Source: Membranipora membranacea (Eukaryota > Bryozoa > Gymnolaemata > Cheilostomatida > Membraniporidae). Taken from it: a stretch of DNA of 64,000 nt. The stretch spans positions 10,168,001 to 10,232,000 of the forward strand of contig OU612075.1 in NCBI GenBank assembly GCA_914767715.1, in the 5' to 3' direction. Shown piece after piece: positions 33,101 through 43,707 of this stretch. The notes beneath the pieces are model-generated. The model was not told the origin of the DNA and did not search any database. It worked only from the letters and a program-made list of their open reading frames with translations. Within the stretch, counting starts at the first letter, position 1, and the number at the start of each line of letters is the position of its first letter. A program made the translations under genes and the position numbers.

Positions 33101-36100
33101 TAAATTACCTGTCTCTTTGTACCTTGAAAACAATGCCACAAAATGGCCCAATTCAACTTCTACATTTTGCCTAAAGGAAACTATAAGAAACTTTTTGCCA
33201 GACTTTTCAGTTAGAGAACATGAGCAAATTTGGATTAATCCAAAAGCTACAATTCGCGATAACAAACCTGAACTTAATGGTAGAACATGCACAAAGTAAT
33301 GTGGGTATTGGAATCGGCGATTATTTTACTTACCGGTATCGCTGTTGACATACTGACAACCATTTCCATTCAGTCCTTCTGGACAAACACATCTACATTC
33401 TCCATCCTTGAATGTTGGATAGCCATCGTTAATACACCTGATATTACAGTTGCCCATACAGTACTGTTTATTGACAGCCATGATATCATAGAAGCTAAGA
33501 GCAGATCGCTGACCCATTAAACTGTTCTTCTTAGGGTTCTTGGCAGTGATCGTCTGCAAGTCTCCAAGATTAGATTTGCGGTTTGCCTAAAAAAGAATGT
33601 AACTCTCTTACTTAGCGATGAACCACATGAAGCTACTGTGCAACCAGGGAGGGAGGAGCGGGTGTCCCTGATGCTACAAGCAGTTCAGCTTCATTGCAAC
33701 AAACAAATATTTCATAACTCTGCAGTGATAGATTGAGAGACACCATTCAAACACACCGATTCCTATCCAAGCAATGACATATTATGTTATGGCATTTTTA
33801 TCTATCTATGTCCTAAAGGCTGACGTTGAAGACAATAAACTTATGCATTTATATATCCCATGTCAACCATCTGCAGGAGAAAATGTTCACCATTCCGCAC
33901 AAGGTTACTTTTTTCGTCCTCTATATTTTATAATTTCTCCCACCTCAGCTAGCCTTAACTTTTGCTAGCTAACATTAAGTCACCAACATACTAGCTAAAC
34001 TACACTCTAACTAACATTTTCTTCTCTTGGGTTTTTATAATATCAATGCAAGCAGTTAGAGACAAGGAGATGCAACAAAAAAAACCTCTGTCTCTTTCAT
34101 AATAAATATTGCAGTGTGCCACAGTATCTCCCCATCACAGATTTTAATGTGGTAATGAGGCTATATAAATTTTGTCTCCTTGGTCAAACAGGACTTACAT
34201 CGCCGCCGTAATGCATGACACTGTGAAGGTCATATCGTACGCCCATCGGTATGAGTGAGTCGTAAAATGGTAGGAAGTTGTGGATTGATTTCTCCGCCAC
34301 ATTCTCTATGTGAATGTCGACATGATCATCTCGGTCCGTACGAGAATGCTCATGTATCAGTCCGAGAGTATGTCCAAGCTCGTGTGCCATTGTTCCTAAC
34401 TGTAAATCATGACAATAATTCTCAAGATCAACAAACAAACCTCAATTGGGTGAGTACCGAGGATCACTCCCTAATTTGAGAAATTGCGAAGGCTCTATAT
34501 ATGAATGAACTTTATTTTGTGTCAACATTACGTCTTGTATGCTATATTGCTTCGTCCAGGGAGGGTTGGAGGGTATATCCCACCCTCCCTGCTGCCTCTT
34601 TGCATTAATCTGCTATAAAAGTGACGGAGTTGTCTTTCCTTTTTATAAAAGATTCTGGACAGGATCTGAGAACTTGATGTTCTCAACATTTTCCATTACC
34701 TCTTTCCTCCTCTTTCAAGGTGGGCTTGATTCATAAGAAGCAAAGGCGGAAGGGAAATTCCAAATATAATTACTTAATTTGAAGTGTTATCAGTGTTGAA
34801 ATCTTGATAGATCTTATCTGTAATATCACTGTTTTGGCAGTTTGCAAGATTCAGGGAATCACAATTCAAGATTTCACCTTGAAGTTTTAAGGATACACCC
34901 ATCTGAGATGACACACACTTAACGAAAATATGGAAGCTTCTAAGTGAATTAATCTCTAAACGATGAGCTTTGAGTTTGAATTTAATAAGGATTATTGCCG
35001 TCTTAATCCCTTAACTAATTCTACATTACATGAATTTACCCTCTGCCACCTTGGGAATCTTTATGGTCAAAGGGAGGGCAATCAGGGAATCAGGAACCGT
35101 TTGCGTGAGAACTGTGCAAGGTGCCATCCGTCAAGAACACACTTTGTGGCGGTTTGACAGGTTAATTCAACCCAAACATCCTGTGTATTTTGTTTTGGAA
35201 GTATTTTGGATGTATTGGCCTGCGATGATCACAGGATGATCCTAACCTGGACCAGTCATTGATATGAATTTCTTGATCTGGCAGCTTTTACATTATGAAT
35301 TGATTGACGTCCCAGTAACAACCTTCAAAACTCAGGCAAGCTGCTTGACAAAAGTGTCAGCTATTCTAGATTCTGGACTTGTGGACCAATCAAAGATGGG
35401 AAAGGTGGTCAAGCAACAATACATGAATAGCCATACGCTGGCTCAGGGTCAGATATGTACCCCTCATCCATATAATATTTATCAGTGGGACCAGTACCAA
35501 AACAGTTATAATCACCACGCTGGCGTTTAGAAAGGTGGTTATGGTGATACTCATTGAATATATATATATATCAGTGGTGGTGATACTTACGGAACTGCAA
35601 GCTCTGTCGTTGAGCTTGACTATTTGTCGTCCTGAGGCTACGCTGGCTTGGTGATAGCCGACAAACGAACTGCATCTATACACCAATAAAAAGAAATTTT
35701 TCTCATCATTTTGTCAATACAAGCTAACTTCATCTCAAACAAATGACAAGAAGGAAAAGGAAGGAAGGAAAAGTACACATCGTGTACCGGCAATTGTTAT
35801 CAGCAGCAAAATCTCCAAGCACTTTACATGAGGTGTCAGCTACATGGTTATCTCATTACAATTGCATTATGGGGTACTTTTAACTCCTAGTTAGACTTTT
35901 CAATACTGATCATCTAGCAGATCATCTGAGATTAAAATGAAAAAAAGCGAAAGACGTGCAGACATTGTCGGTTGGTTTCTACCGCAGGCTGTCACACTAG
36001 TAGAAGAGTAAAGTATTCACAGGAGGAACGTTCGCCGACTTGGACAGGCTTGATATAGTATAACAAATGACTAGCTAACTTTTACTCAATGTATTACTTG

Positions 36101-39100
36101 ATATAAACTCCCACCTTAGCTAGTGAAAAATGGTGATAGCTAACATTAAGTTGGCCCCAAACTAACTGAACCATGCTCTAGCTAATAGGGTATAGACATT
36201 GAATTCCATTCAGAATTTAATTTAGTGGGTATATGGATGATGTTTGGTATCTTACGCGTAGGGGTCGTTGGTGAATGACACTTTAAAAGCAGCATTGGGA
36301 TTTTCCACAAACTTGACACAGGTAGAGTCCTCCCACATCTTGATGGCCTGGCGAATCTTCTGTTTGAAGGCCTCTACAAAATTCACATACTTCATTTTAT
36401 TAAATGTACACAGCAAACTCTTGTGAAATAGAATTGCAGCGTAAGTGGTTAATTTAGACTTTATAATTCAGAACTCCTGTTAATTCAGACAAGGAAAATT
36501 GGTCCCTTCAGCCAGATCTTAATGTCACTCATTTCAGACTCTGATTAGAACAAATTTTTGTGCTCCCCAGAGGTTTGAATTAAGTGAACTGCACTGTACA
36601 AGTTTTTCTGTTATAACCACTAAGTTTACTCATATTGCTCAATGAAGGTCAGTTTTCTAATAACATAGAGTATTGATCAGTGTGATAGTTACTGGATGGC
36701 CGCAAAGATCAACATGTAGATATTTGAAATTGGCAATGTAGGCACCTAGTAGCATGATACGTGTTACTGCCTCATCGCCAACCAGCTTATTCTTCCCACA
36801 CCATAAATAATTGGGGACACTTCAGACCTAAATGTCATTTGAGTGCCAAACACTTATCCTATTTGGCTTTGTTCCCTGTCTCTTTATCCATTAAAATCAA
36901 AATCGGAGGAACAAACTTTACACACAGTCTGCCATTTTTCTAGATCATGTTTAATCCAATTGCCTGCATACCAGTTGCTCCCTCTCCACTGGTCTCCCCG
37001 CAGGCCTGCGGGGAGACCAGTGGAGAGGGAGCAGCTTTGAAAGCAGGCAAATTGACCAAATTTAGTCTAGCCATCTCCAAGGCCGCCGTGCACTTTGTTA
37101 TCACAATGGCAAAAACCGGCTGGTGAAAGAGATGACTGTATGTAAATTTGAGATCAACAGCATTTTGTTATCACAGTGGCAAAAACCGGCTTCTGAATGT
37201 GGCTGTATGTAAATTTGCTGAGTTTGAGATTAACAGTTTTAAGCACGTGAGCAGGAGGTGAGTTAATATTATAATCGATCATGCAAAAAACCTATAAATA
37301 TTATCTGCGGTAATTTGTTAGCAGATGGAAGAATGGATTACTCATCATGAAAACAAGATTTACTCGACAACCCAGCATCCAGCGACCACCGCCAGTTGTC
37401 ACTTTCAGGTGGAACAACACTGATGTACAATAAATCATATTTGACAAAATTCACTTTGCACCATTAAAATGAAGTTCCTAAAAATTATGCATTTTCAGAA
37501 CCATTCTCAATTACATAAAATTACATAAACAATGCAGTGGTATACAGTGGCTAATGTTTTCACTTATTCCTAATCATAATTTGCAGAATGGTATGCCAGG
37601 CACCATAAAAAAACACGTTTTAGCATATCCATTATGGGGATTTCTCAAGGCGTGGTTTAAGGTGTGGTCAGAGGACTAACTGACCATTGTGTGGCTGGGT
37701 GGTGCTGAACTCATATGGGACGATCCCATTTGCCCAGGTACTTCCCTGGAGCTTCCTTTTCCGTCTTCCACTTCCTGCCGCTGCGTTAGTTGGCGGCGGA
37801 ACGTCATACTAATAAAGGATAAATCAGTGTCATAGATATAAATCATTCCAATCCCCAAATATCAATCTTCAGAAATTAGTATTTTCTTACAGTCAGCCTC
37901 ACAAATTATATAAGGTCACGTAACGAGAATTAGCTAACTATTATGCTACAAACTTTCAGCACATTTATCATGGGATCTTAGTGCTGTGTATATTGCATGC
38001 ATCCTGTGTAAGTTGGGATCTGGCCAGCGTTTCGAACGTTTTCCCACCATATATTGTCACCAGTTTACTTTCCATCTACGTAATTCGTTCCTTATTATAG
38101 TGAGACCATTAACCCTAATGGGCATCAATTATCTTGAAGTGATGTATCCTTATGATTAAGTTTGGCCTGGTTGTCTAAAAGCTGGCGTATGTACCATATC
38201 AATGAGCTATATGGTCTAAACTAACAGGAAAGTTAGCTTCAGGTATGGCGTAAAATGTTAACAAGACTTAGCATAGGTTCCGAGCCTCTGTCTCAAACTC
38301 CCTGATATATTTAGTAAATGTATTACAAGTAATCACTATGTTGGAGAGTTTGCCAAGTTACCACGGTCGAAGTTAGTTTAAATTCATCAAAACTTTTGAA
38401 GTTTTTAAAGAGCGAAAAGACCAAAGGACAGGTTCAGGGTTAAATGCGGAAGTAAGGAGCTTAGACAGGTGCTAGCGGTACATCGGCACCACCACCTTTC
38501 CATGGGCATACTCTATTACTATGTTAAAAGAGGATGACGATGAACGCCCAAAGTAAAAGTTTGGCAGCATAAGCAAGCATAGTCAACTCGAGAAACTTGA
38601 AAAACTTGAACAATGAAACAAAGCTTTCTGGAATCATGTCTAATGGCTCTGCCAACTGGTGAGGGAGGGAATACAAGAGTACCAACCAGAATACTTACTT
38701 TGTCACCCATGATGTCATCCTCGGTCGCCTCTGCTGCAGAAAACTCATCATTCTGAGCACCAAGTCCAGAAGGTGGTGGTGGACTCTGAAAGATACAACA
38801 AACATTGGTTATCGCTTATTGTTCATTGCTTATTGCTAATTGGGTATTACTCATTGGTTATTGCCTATTGTTTAATGCTTATTGGTTATTGTTTGTTGGT
38901 CATTGCATACGGTGATTACTTATTTGTTCAAACCGGTGTTCTCTTCGGGCTCAGCACAGCTGAACACTGCATGTGGTTGTCCTACATTGAGGATTGTTAC
39001 TTGCTAGCTTCTATCCGCATTACCAGATTTACAGATGATAAGATTAGAAAAGATTGCTGTGTTGTGGTTGTTTTTTTCTCAATTAAGGTGTTTATTATCG

Positions 39101-40639
39101 TCAGGCTCAACTTGTCATTCTATAATTAATACACTGATATTAACTATTAAAGTGTAGATTTACACATTTTTATTGATATAATATCTGCTAATAACGGCAG
39201 TCATAATGCTTGCAACCTCCGGTCTTGGGAATAGGATTGACTGTTCCAAACTTTAGACGGTAAAAGTGCGTCATGGATAAGTCGACAGATGTCTTTGCTG
39301 TATATGGTTGCCAGGAACGACAGTATTGCACAACTCTGATTAATCCAGTTTCTTTATATTATCGCAAATTATAATGTCGCTGGGTCATAATTATTGATAA
39401 CTGTCAATAATTTTAATAACTTTTGTTTAATATGTAATTATAATTATAATTTATATCTCATAATGAGAAATGATAGGGTGATATAATGAGGTTAATAAGG
39501 AATCTCGTGGTATATGGAAGATAGGGGAAACAAATTTCTCAGCTACCTGATTCCGTGTTTTTCTTCAAAGTACAATAGCTTTCTCCTAACTATCGCTCAT
39601 TAGTTACCAGGTGAACGGGATGGAGGTGATTTAATACTGATCACATGTAATTATGAAACCCTGGCCAAAAATAAAAAAGCGGAGCGGACATTGTAAGAAA
39701 TTTGGTCATAACTTAATCCCCATAATTCCTCTCGAAATTATTGTGTTTGGGAAGGAGCATCCTGCCTCTATTAAGCTTATCTCTGTAGAGAATGGGTATG
39801 TAAGTTGAGTGGTAACAAAAATAGTGCCTTCCAGTGGCGGGCACACGATTACTACATGGCTACGCTACTCTAACGCAGCGTGCTGGGTGTTAAGCTGCTT
39901 GCTAATACTCTGGCCCGAGTGTTATAAGCTTATTTAGGCAGTTAATCCAATAATCCTGTCTGATTTATTAATTTGTGTATAAAACGGTAGGTCCTACCGA
40001 ATCTGGTCTTAGAAGGTCCCCATCAATTCAAAGAATAAACATAACTGTCTCATTAGGGTGTATATCAGCTATAGACAAGGGCTTATCCACCACTGATGTT
40101 GTGAGATAGTTTATTGAGCATGTTAGAGTATGGTGCGGTATGAGCCAACACTCCAGCTGCCTTATCGTGGGAGTTTTAATGGTGTTGTGAGATTAATTGA
40201 GCATGTTAGAGCTATGGTGTGGTATGGGCCGTTACTCTCAGCTGCCTTATTGTAGGTAGCCTGAATGTTGATAATTCCAACATCAGCTATTAGAGATATT
40301 ATTTTAATATGGCTGCGCAAACTGTAAGGTTTGATCCTTTGGTACCTATTTAAACATTGCAGCATACACCCTATTCTGTTACTGCGCCAAGCATGATGTG
40401 TCACACTGTCACAATGTCACATATGTTACATATATGATTTGACACATAGCTGTGTGACATTTCAAATATAAAAGGTCGATACAATACTACAAGAATGACT
40501 AGTTTTTGCTCTCCCTTTTCTAGATACGATTTAGGAATAAGACTATACTTACCAGCGATTGAGCCATCTCATGCCCATCATGATATATGATATGGCCCTT
40601 GATTCCTACCGGTGGCAAATCATTGATCAATGGTAATGC
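21188..40639 (-). CDS. Secreted astacin metalloprotease, CUB/EGF/4xMAM
   Basis: Twenty-four exons were located: 40553-40639, 38699-38785, 37685-37808, 36256-36373, 35591-35675, 34199-34399, 33334-33586, 32439-32664, 31802-31941, 30625-30851, 29870-29942, 29610-29721, 28950-29140, 27674-27881, 26576-26812, 25639-25883, 25103-25250, 24537-24661, 23610-23739, 23024-23208, 22573-22759, 22086-22298, 21685-21863, 21188-21289. They encode about 1293 residues in the order propeptide, M12A protease, EGF-like, CUB, EGF, MAM1, EGF, MAM2, Pro-rich linker, MAM3, MAM4, stop directly after the last MAM Cys. Astacins are zinc endopeptidases of matrix, development and digestion; MAM and CUB domains mediate protein contacts and oligomerisation. 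The start codon and signal peptide lie upstream of 40639 and were not found. All junctions keep phase except that exon 29870-29942 is one base too long (see findings). There is no membrane segment, so the product is expected to be secreted. Vertebrate meprins combine astacin with one MAM domain, so this is an expanded layout. Confidence 0.92.
23225..23388. repeat. Dispersed repeat family G, copy 1
   Basis: About 160 bp, from AATTCAGACTTTATAATTCA to CAGAGGTTTGAATTGAGTG, is repeated in the same orientation at 36455-36602. Both are in introns of the astacin gene. The AATTCAGAC/TTTGAATT end words recall pogo/Tigger-type termini, but no transposase or clear target duplication was seen. Confidence 0.6.
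23784..23975. repeat. Dispersed repeat family H, copy 1
   Basis: About 190 bp starting ACACACTGCTTGCAGATC, with GTGCCACAAACTGGCCCAAT and CTTTCAGTTTGAGAAC, matches 33078-33268 in the same orientation. Both copies sit in introns of the same gene, beside the MAM3 and EGF/CUB exons. They are diverged and non-coding. Confidence 0.6.
24005..24390. mobile_element. MITE family B, foldback copy 2
   Basis: Begins TGTATATCTCTGATCGATAG as in copies at 11609 and 27934. It contains a long foldback: 24112-24208 pairs with 24286-24384 over nearly 100 bp (shared words GTTAGGTACTCACACTAAAA, GTCGCTGATCGCCTGCTATC). It lies in the intron between MAM3 exons. The length of near-perfect pairing suggests a recent inverted duplication. 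Confidence 0.75.
25103..26812 (-). other. MAM2 and Pro-rich linker exons
   Basis: Exon 26576-26812 starts MAM2 with CEFEREDMCGWT and contains GVTGPREG and ALLQSPRL. 25639-25883 has ICVEFSYHMYGGNLGSL and ends IAIDKVK. 25103-25250 completes it with VTRGSC and then gives about 40 residues rich in Pro, Val, Ser and Thr that probably act as a flexible, O-glycosylated linker before MAM3. All junctions are in phase. Confidence 0.9.
26964..27471. mobile_element. Inverted-repeat element in astacin intron
   Basis: A 508-bp element has terminal arms of at least 60 bp starting GACAGTTTTCTGAGCTC and ending in the complement. Matching subterminal blocks (TGGTACTTTT, CCGCATAGGAAAA, ATCCTATTATAAGCGG) extend the pairing to roughly 170 bp. 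TA occurs at both edges, consistent with a Tc1/mariner-type target duplication. No coding capacity. Confidence 0.75.
27934..28110. mobile_element. MITE family B, copy 3
   Basis: Begins TGTGTATCACTGATCGATAG and ends near ACAATCAGAGATACCCATG. It is colinear with the copy at 11609 through TTCACTTAGCATGAGAACCATC and the ATGTAATGTACTCATATTAC block. It lies in the intron between 27881 and 28950. Confidence 0.65.
28595..28725. repeat. Dispersed repeat family F, copy 1
   Basis: About 130 bp including AATAGCAAATGGAAGTC, CTATTCAGCATTCTAGGGG and GAGGCAGAGCG recurs in the same orientation at 52345-52475, 24 kb away. Non-coding. Confidence 0.65.
30244..30326. repeat. Family D hairpin, copy 2
   Basis: AGTCTAAGTGCTCAGAC at the left pairs with GTCTGAGCACTTAGACT at the right, around a centre that no longer pairs. 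Outer ends are the same as in the hairpin at 4092. Lies in the intron between exons 30625-30851 and 29870-29942. Confidence 0.65.
31612..31735. repeat. Hairpin with tandem inner arms
   Basis: TTTAAGCGCTCAAACT and TGGTAGTGGCATT on the left pair with AATGCTACTACCA and AGTTTGAGTGCTTGAA on the right. An inner pair CAACCACTTTCCCC/CAGTGGTTG adds to the stem. It probably belongs with the family D hairpins, but its ends differ. Confidence 0.55.
32255..32416. repeat. 18-bp E-box satellite in astacin CUB intron
   Basis: Nine head-to-tail copies of an 18-bp unit close to ATCACAAGTCATGTGACC. Each unit centres on the palindrome GTCATGTGAC or a close variant; the copy at 32298-32307 is exactly GTCACGTGAC. 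The array ends about 20 bp from the donor of the first CUB exon. Open frames across it are artefacts of repetition. Confidence 0.92.
33078..33268. repeat. Dispersed repeat family H, copy 2
   Basis: Partner of 23784-23975, sharing ACACTGCTTGCAGATC, CCACAAAATGGCCCAATT and the order of later words. Lies between the EGF-like exon and the first CUB exon. Confidence 0.6.
36455..36602. repeat. Dispersed repeat family G, copy 2
   Basis: Partner of 23225-23388, same orientation: TTTATAATTCAGAACTCCTG at the start, CCCCAGAGGTTTGAATTAAG at the end. Located just upstream (gene sense) of exon 36256-36373. Confidence 0.6.
36977..37032. repeat. 56-bp perfect palindrome
   Basis: Two 28-bp halves, GCTCCCTCTCCACTGG and so on into CCGCAGG, are exact complements with no loop. 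Imperfect pairing continues outward (ATTGCCTGC at left, GCAGGCAAAT at right), giving about 90 bp in all. It is in the intron between protease exons 37685-37808 and 36256-36373. Its GC content contrasts with the AT-rich intron. Confidence 0.9.
38806..38935. repeat. Degenerate ATTG-rich tandem repeat
   Basis: An irregular array of short words such as TTATTG, TCATTG and GGTTATTG spans about 130 bp just upstream (gene sense) of the propeptide exon 38699-38785. A 118-codon frame that runs across it is low-complexity and not supported as a gene. Confidence 0.75.
40099..40256. repeat. Tandem duplication, about 80 bp
   Basis: Two adjacent diverged copies share GTTGTGAGAT, TTGAGCATGTTAGAG, ATGGTG and AGCTGCCTTAT. 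It lies in the intron between exons 40553-40639 and 38699-38785. Non-coding. Confidence 0.7.
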
Positions 40640-41099
40640 CTAGAAAACAGCAAAAGTTGACAAATTATTGTTCATTGAACAAATAAAACATACATATGGT
40701 TAGTATTGACAAAGTATTGATGAATCTGAGGTTTGTACCCTCAAACTTCTAATTTCACTTTCAAGATAATTTTGGCGTATTTGCATCCTCTTTGTAGTAA
40801 ACCAATTCTGGAATTAGGTAACGATCAGAAACGACAAGCTATACATGCTACAAGCAAAATAACGAGTCCTTGACATAATCGCTGTGGGTAGTAGCAATCA
40901 AATTCAGCCATTTTTTACAATTGAAACAGGATTTCGATAGCATGCTTTATTAATTTTTTCACTAAATATTAAAAACATTTCTCTTCAACTTGTCAAATTT
41001 TTTTTGCGAATCACTCAATCACAGCATTCATATCTTGAGAGCCACCAGACAACCCGCCAAATGCATGGATTAATAGCCAATGAAGATCACATCTCCTGA

Positions 41100-41165
41100 A
41101 CTATCAATGCTATCAACCTATTACAGGTTGGATATTAGAATAAAGCAATAAACAAGCTTCTGACT
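41100..41165. repeat. Dispersed repeat pair with 42712-42780
   Basis: TTGGATATTAGAATAAAGC and AATAAACAAGCTTC here resemble TGGATATTAGAATTAGGC and AATAAACAAACTTC at 42712-42780, in the same orientation. Short non-coding repeat. Confidence 0.5.
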
Positions 41166-42576
41166 TCTAACTTAACTATATAAACAAGCCAAGTTCACCA
41201 AGACCTCCTCTGGTTGTCACATAAAGAATATTAAGAAGTGTGGGAGGTCTGTTTGCAGAGCTTAATGTCTGCTTATCGTTAAAATGATCTTTAGATGTTA
41301 TTGATTTGTTTCTGTAATCAATTATCGGAGACTTCAGATTTTCTGTCGCTCTCAGTAAATAGCAAGTAGTTAAGAAAATATGGTTATTACACAATTTTCA
41401 CCATTCATCAAAAACTGCAAAAAACGGGCTACAAAATGTGCACACTAATGGTGTTGTCGAGTCTGTTAAAGACGTAATTTCTCTCATATACTGGATTAGT
41501 GGTTCATTTCTCAATGGAAAGACAATTAATCTTTTTAACTTAGTTACATCAGGCCATCTTAATCATAATTCCACCTGGTTCAACCATTAGCGTGTACACT
41601 ATATATATTAGAATCTCTCTTCATCTATACATGGGGGTTTTAAATGATATTTCATACAGACTGAGAGTACGAAACAGCTTCTCTTTTCACAACATAAACA
41701 AGAATCCAGGATGACCACTCCTCAGATATCATGAGGTAGCTAAGAGGAACCTCAGAGTGCCATATCAGGCTGAGCGCTAGGTAGCCAGCAGCTTGCAATT
41801 GGCCAGTCTGGAAGGCTTGTTTCAGTCAATGTCGTTTGGACAGAATACAAATGGTGATACCTTCGCCATTCTTTCTCATCGTGAGAGCAAATGTTCTGAA
41901 TTCTCTACTGACATTGACAGTTTTAAAGCAGTTCGAAATTCAAGAAGCAAATCATTCTGAGTATAACTTTGACAGATAAACATTTTACTTTTGTCCCACC
42001 CATTGGTGATGACCCCCATCCAAGGATTCACTTTCCAGAAATGGTCTTACGCTTCAGGGAAATGAAGATGAAATAGTACATTGAACATATAGAATGATGA
42101 AAGGATAGGTGAGACTGCAACGTGTGTCTAGGGACCAAACTGAGCCCCAATACTGAAATCCCTTTAGTATACAACTGTCTTGCAACCCGCTATCTTTGGA
42201 TCTCCAAGTAGGATCACCCCATAGTACAAGAATTTGCTTGTTGACCATTTCAGAGAATTTGTCTGGAACCACTTCCGTTTTGATTCTATGGCATGATATT
42301 CCATTCAGGGCTAGGTGAATTGTTTCAAATACCACAGCTGTCAGTAAGTGCAAGGGATTGTTTGGTGTACTTGTGTTAGACACTGTAATGACCTAATACA
42401 ACTGACTTGGAGTGGGCAAATAATGTTTAATCATAAAAAAGCTATCTCACTGCTAAACCCATCAAGCAGAGGAAGATTATCTTATAATATACTCCTCAAA
42501 GTCAGATGCATTAAAATTTAGCAATAATGTATCCAACATCAATCTGAGCATTTAGAGAGTAATAGTAGGCTATTAT

Positions 42577-42606
42577 CACAGAGTAAGGATATATCCTTAC
42601 TCTGTG
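42577..42606. repeat. 30-bp perfect palindrome
   Basis: CACAGAGTAAGGATA is followed immediately by its exact complement. Half of it, GGATATATCCTTACTCTGTG, also occurs at about 170-190 at the other end of the window, and a related ATATAAGGATATATC near 2446, so it is the core of a dispersed family. Confidence 0.85.
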
Positions 42607-43478
42607 CTATTATCATATAGACAAAACACCTTTTCTGAATTTTATCTGTGATTTTTCAACTAATGCAGCTCAGACTCCTTTTATTTTGTTTTATTTGTGT
42701 GCCTTACATGCGATGATGTCAACCAATAACAGGACAGGATGGATATTAGAATTAGGCAATAAACAAACTTCAAACTTCAAACCTCAAATCTTGAACCAAT
42801 GAGAACAATAACCAAAATACACAAAGACCACATTACCAGCATAGTAAGGTATTGGTTTTCCATACATAAATTTTACAGGTGTTTCACAATACCAGTGAAA
42901 TTTATTAGCCCATTTAGGCACCAGTTATTTTTTTGCGGCAGACCACATTGTGGTTTAATTTAAAAGACGCCTTGGAAAGTAATGTCAAGCAAATTCATAT
43001 TTTTATGGTACATAATCGCTTCAAAAATCTGTTAGGAGGGCTTTGATGTTGCCCTAAAGGTTACATAATGTTTGCTTATGACGCGTGCCACTCACTTTGA
43101 AAAGCAAACTTTGAGGATTGATGTAAAGATAGGAATGGTGAGGGCGGCATGTTGGATAGCTCCAGAGTTTTGGGCGGAGGAAGTGCCCACCCTAAACAAC
43201 TATTTTAACGGTCCCACACCATCCATAAATTGCGGTAAGAGCAACTTGTACTTGACAAAACAACGCAGACCATTACATCCTTTTAGAGGTCAATTGTTAT
43301 TTGAAGAATCTGTATCAATTGTAAAATAGCCACTGATCCTCTACGGGGGTTCTTCAATTAAAACATATTGAATGATATGAAAGGAATACTAAATGTCCAA
43401 AGTATCATGCATGTTTCTGTTAGAAGCCAAAATCTATCCTCCAAAGGGAAACTTATCCCTTAAGAAATCTCACCCCTG

Positions 43479-43707
43479 AAGTTAACTTACCCCTAATGCA
43501 AACTTACCCCTAAAGCAAACTTACCCGAAAGCAAACTTACCCTAACTGAAACTAACCCCTAAAGGAAACTTACCCTTAAAGGACTTTTACCCCTCAAGGA
43601 AACTTACCCCAAAGGCAAGCTTACCCATAATAAGCTAACTTACCCCTGAAGGAAACGCAACCCTAAAGGAAATTTACCCCTAAAGAAAACTTACCCCTAA
43701 AGAAATA
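43479..43707. repeat. Degenerate 17-19-bp tandem array
   Basis: About 12 irregular units close to AAACTTACCCCTAAAGG. The repeated CTTACC words look like splice donors on the minus strand, but are a product of the array. No protein-coding signal. Confidence 0.85.

Larger units (their letters stand above)
31802..33586 (-). other. Protease C-lobe, EGF-like and CUB exons
   Basis: Exon 33334-33586 ends the astacin fold and continues into a Cys-rich EGF-like module (CNIRC, CRCVCPEGLNGNGC). Exons 32439-32664 and 31802-31941 form one CUB domain: it starts CGGVITL, has TTPNYPRAYSNSKCVW, continues through SMEVRD, and ends GFTATVQAY. The phases join correctly across CT|T at the internal CUB junction. 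CUB domains usually bind calcium and matrix ligands. This intron (31942-32438) carries the E-box satellite. Confidence 0.88.
34199..37808 (-). other. Astacin catalytic domain exons
   Basis: Five exons carry most of the protease. 37685-37808 has the basic cleavage stretch RRKRK followed by the mature start WANGIVPYEF. 36256-36373 has IRQAIKMWEDSTCVKF. 35591-35675 has CSSFVGYHQ. 34199-34399 has the zinc site HELGHTLGLIHEH (three His ligands and the catalytic Glu) and the Met-turn SVMHY with the Tyr ligand. All catalytic residues are present. The preceding propeptide exon (38699-38785) ends in IMGD, which resembles the FxGD aspartate-switch motif that blocks zinc in pro-astacins. The C-terminal lobe finishes in the next exon (33334-33586) with GQRSALSFYDIMAVNKQYC. 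Confidence 0.93.

Noticed and set aside
34255-34479. Plus-strand open frame over the zinc-site exon
   Set aside because: It is the antisense of the conserved HELGHTLGLIHEH exon and has no features of its own.
38773-39129. Plus-strand 118-codon frame with Leu/Ile/Tyr-rich start
   Set aside because: Its first part is the ATTG-rich simple repeat and it begins antisense to a propeptide exon; hydrophobicity follows from the repeat.
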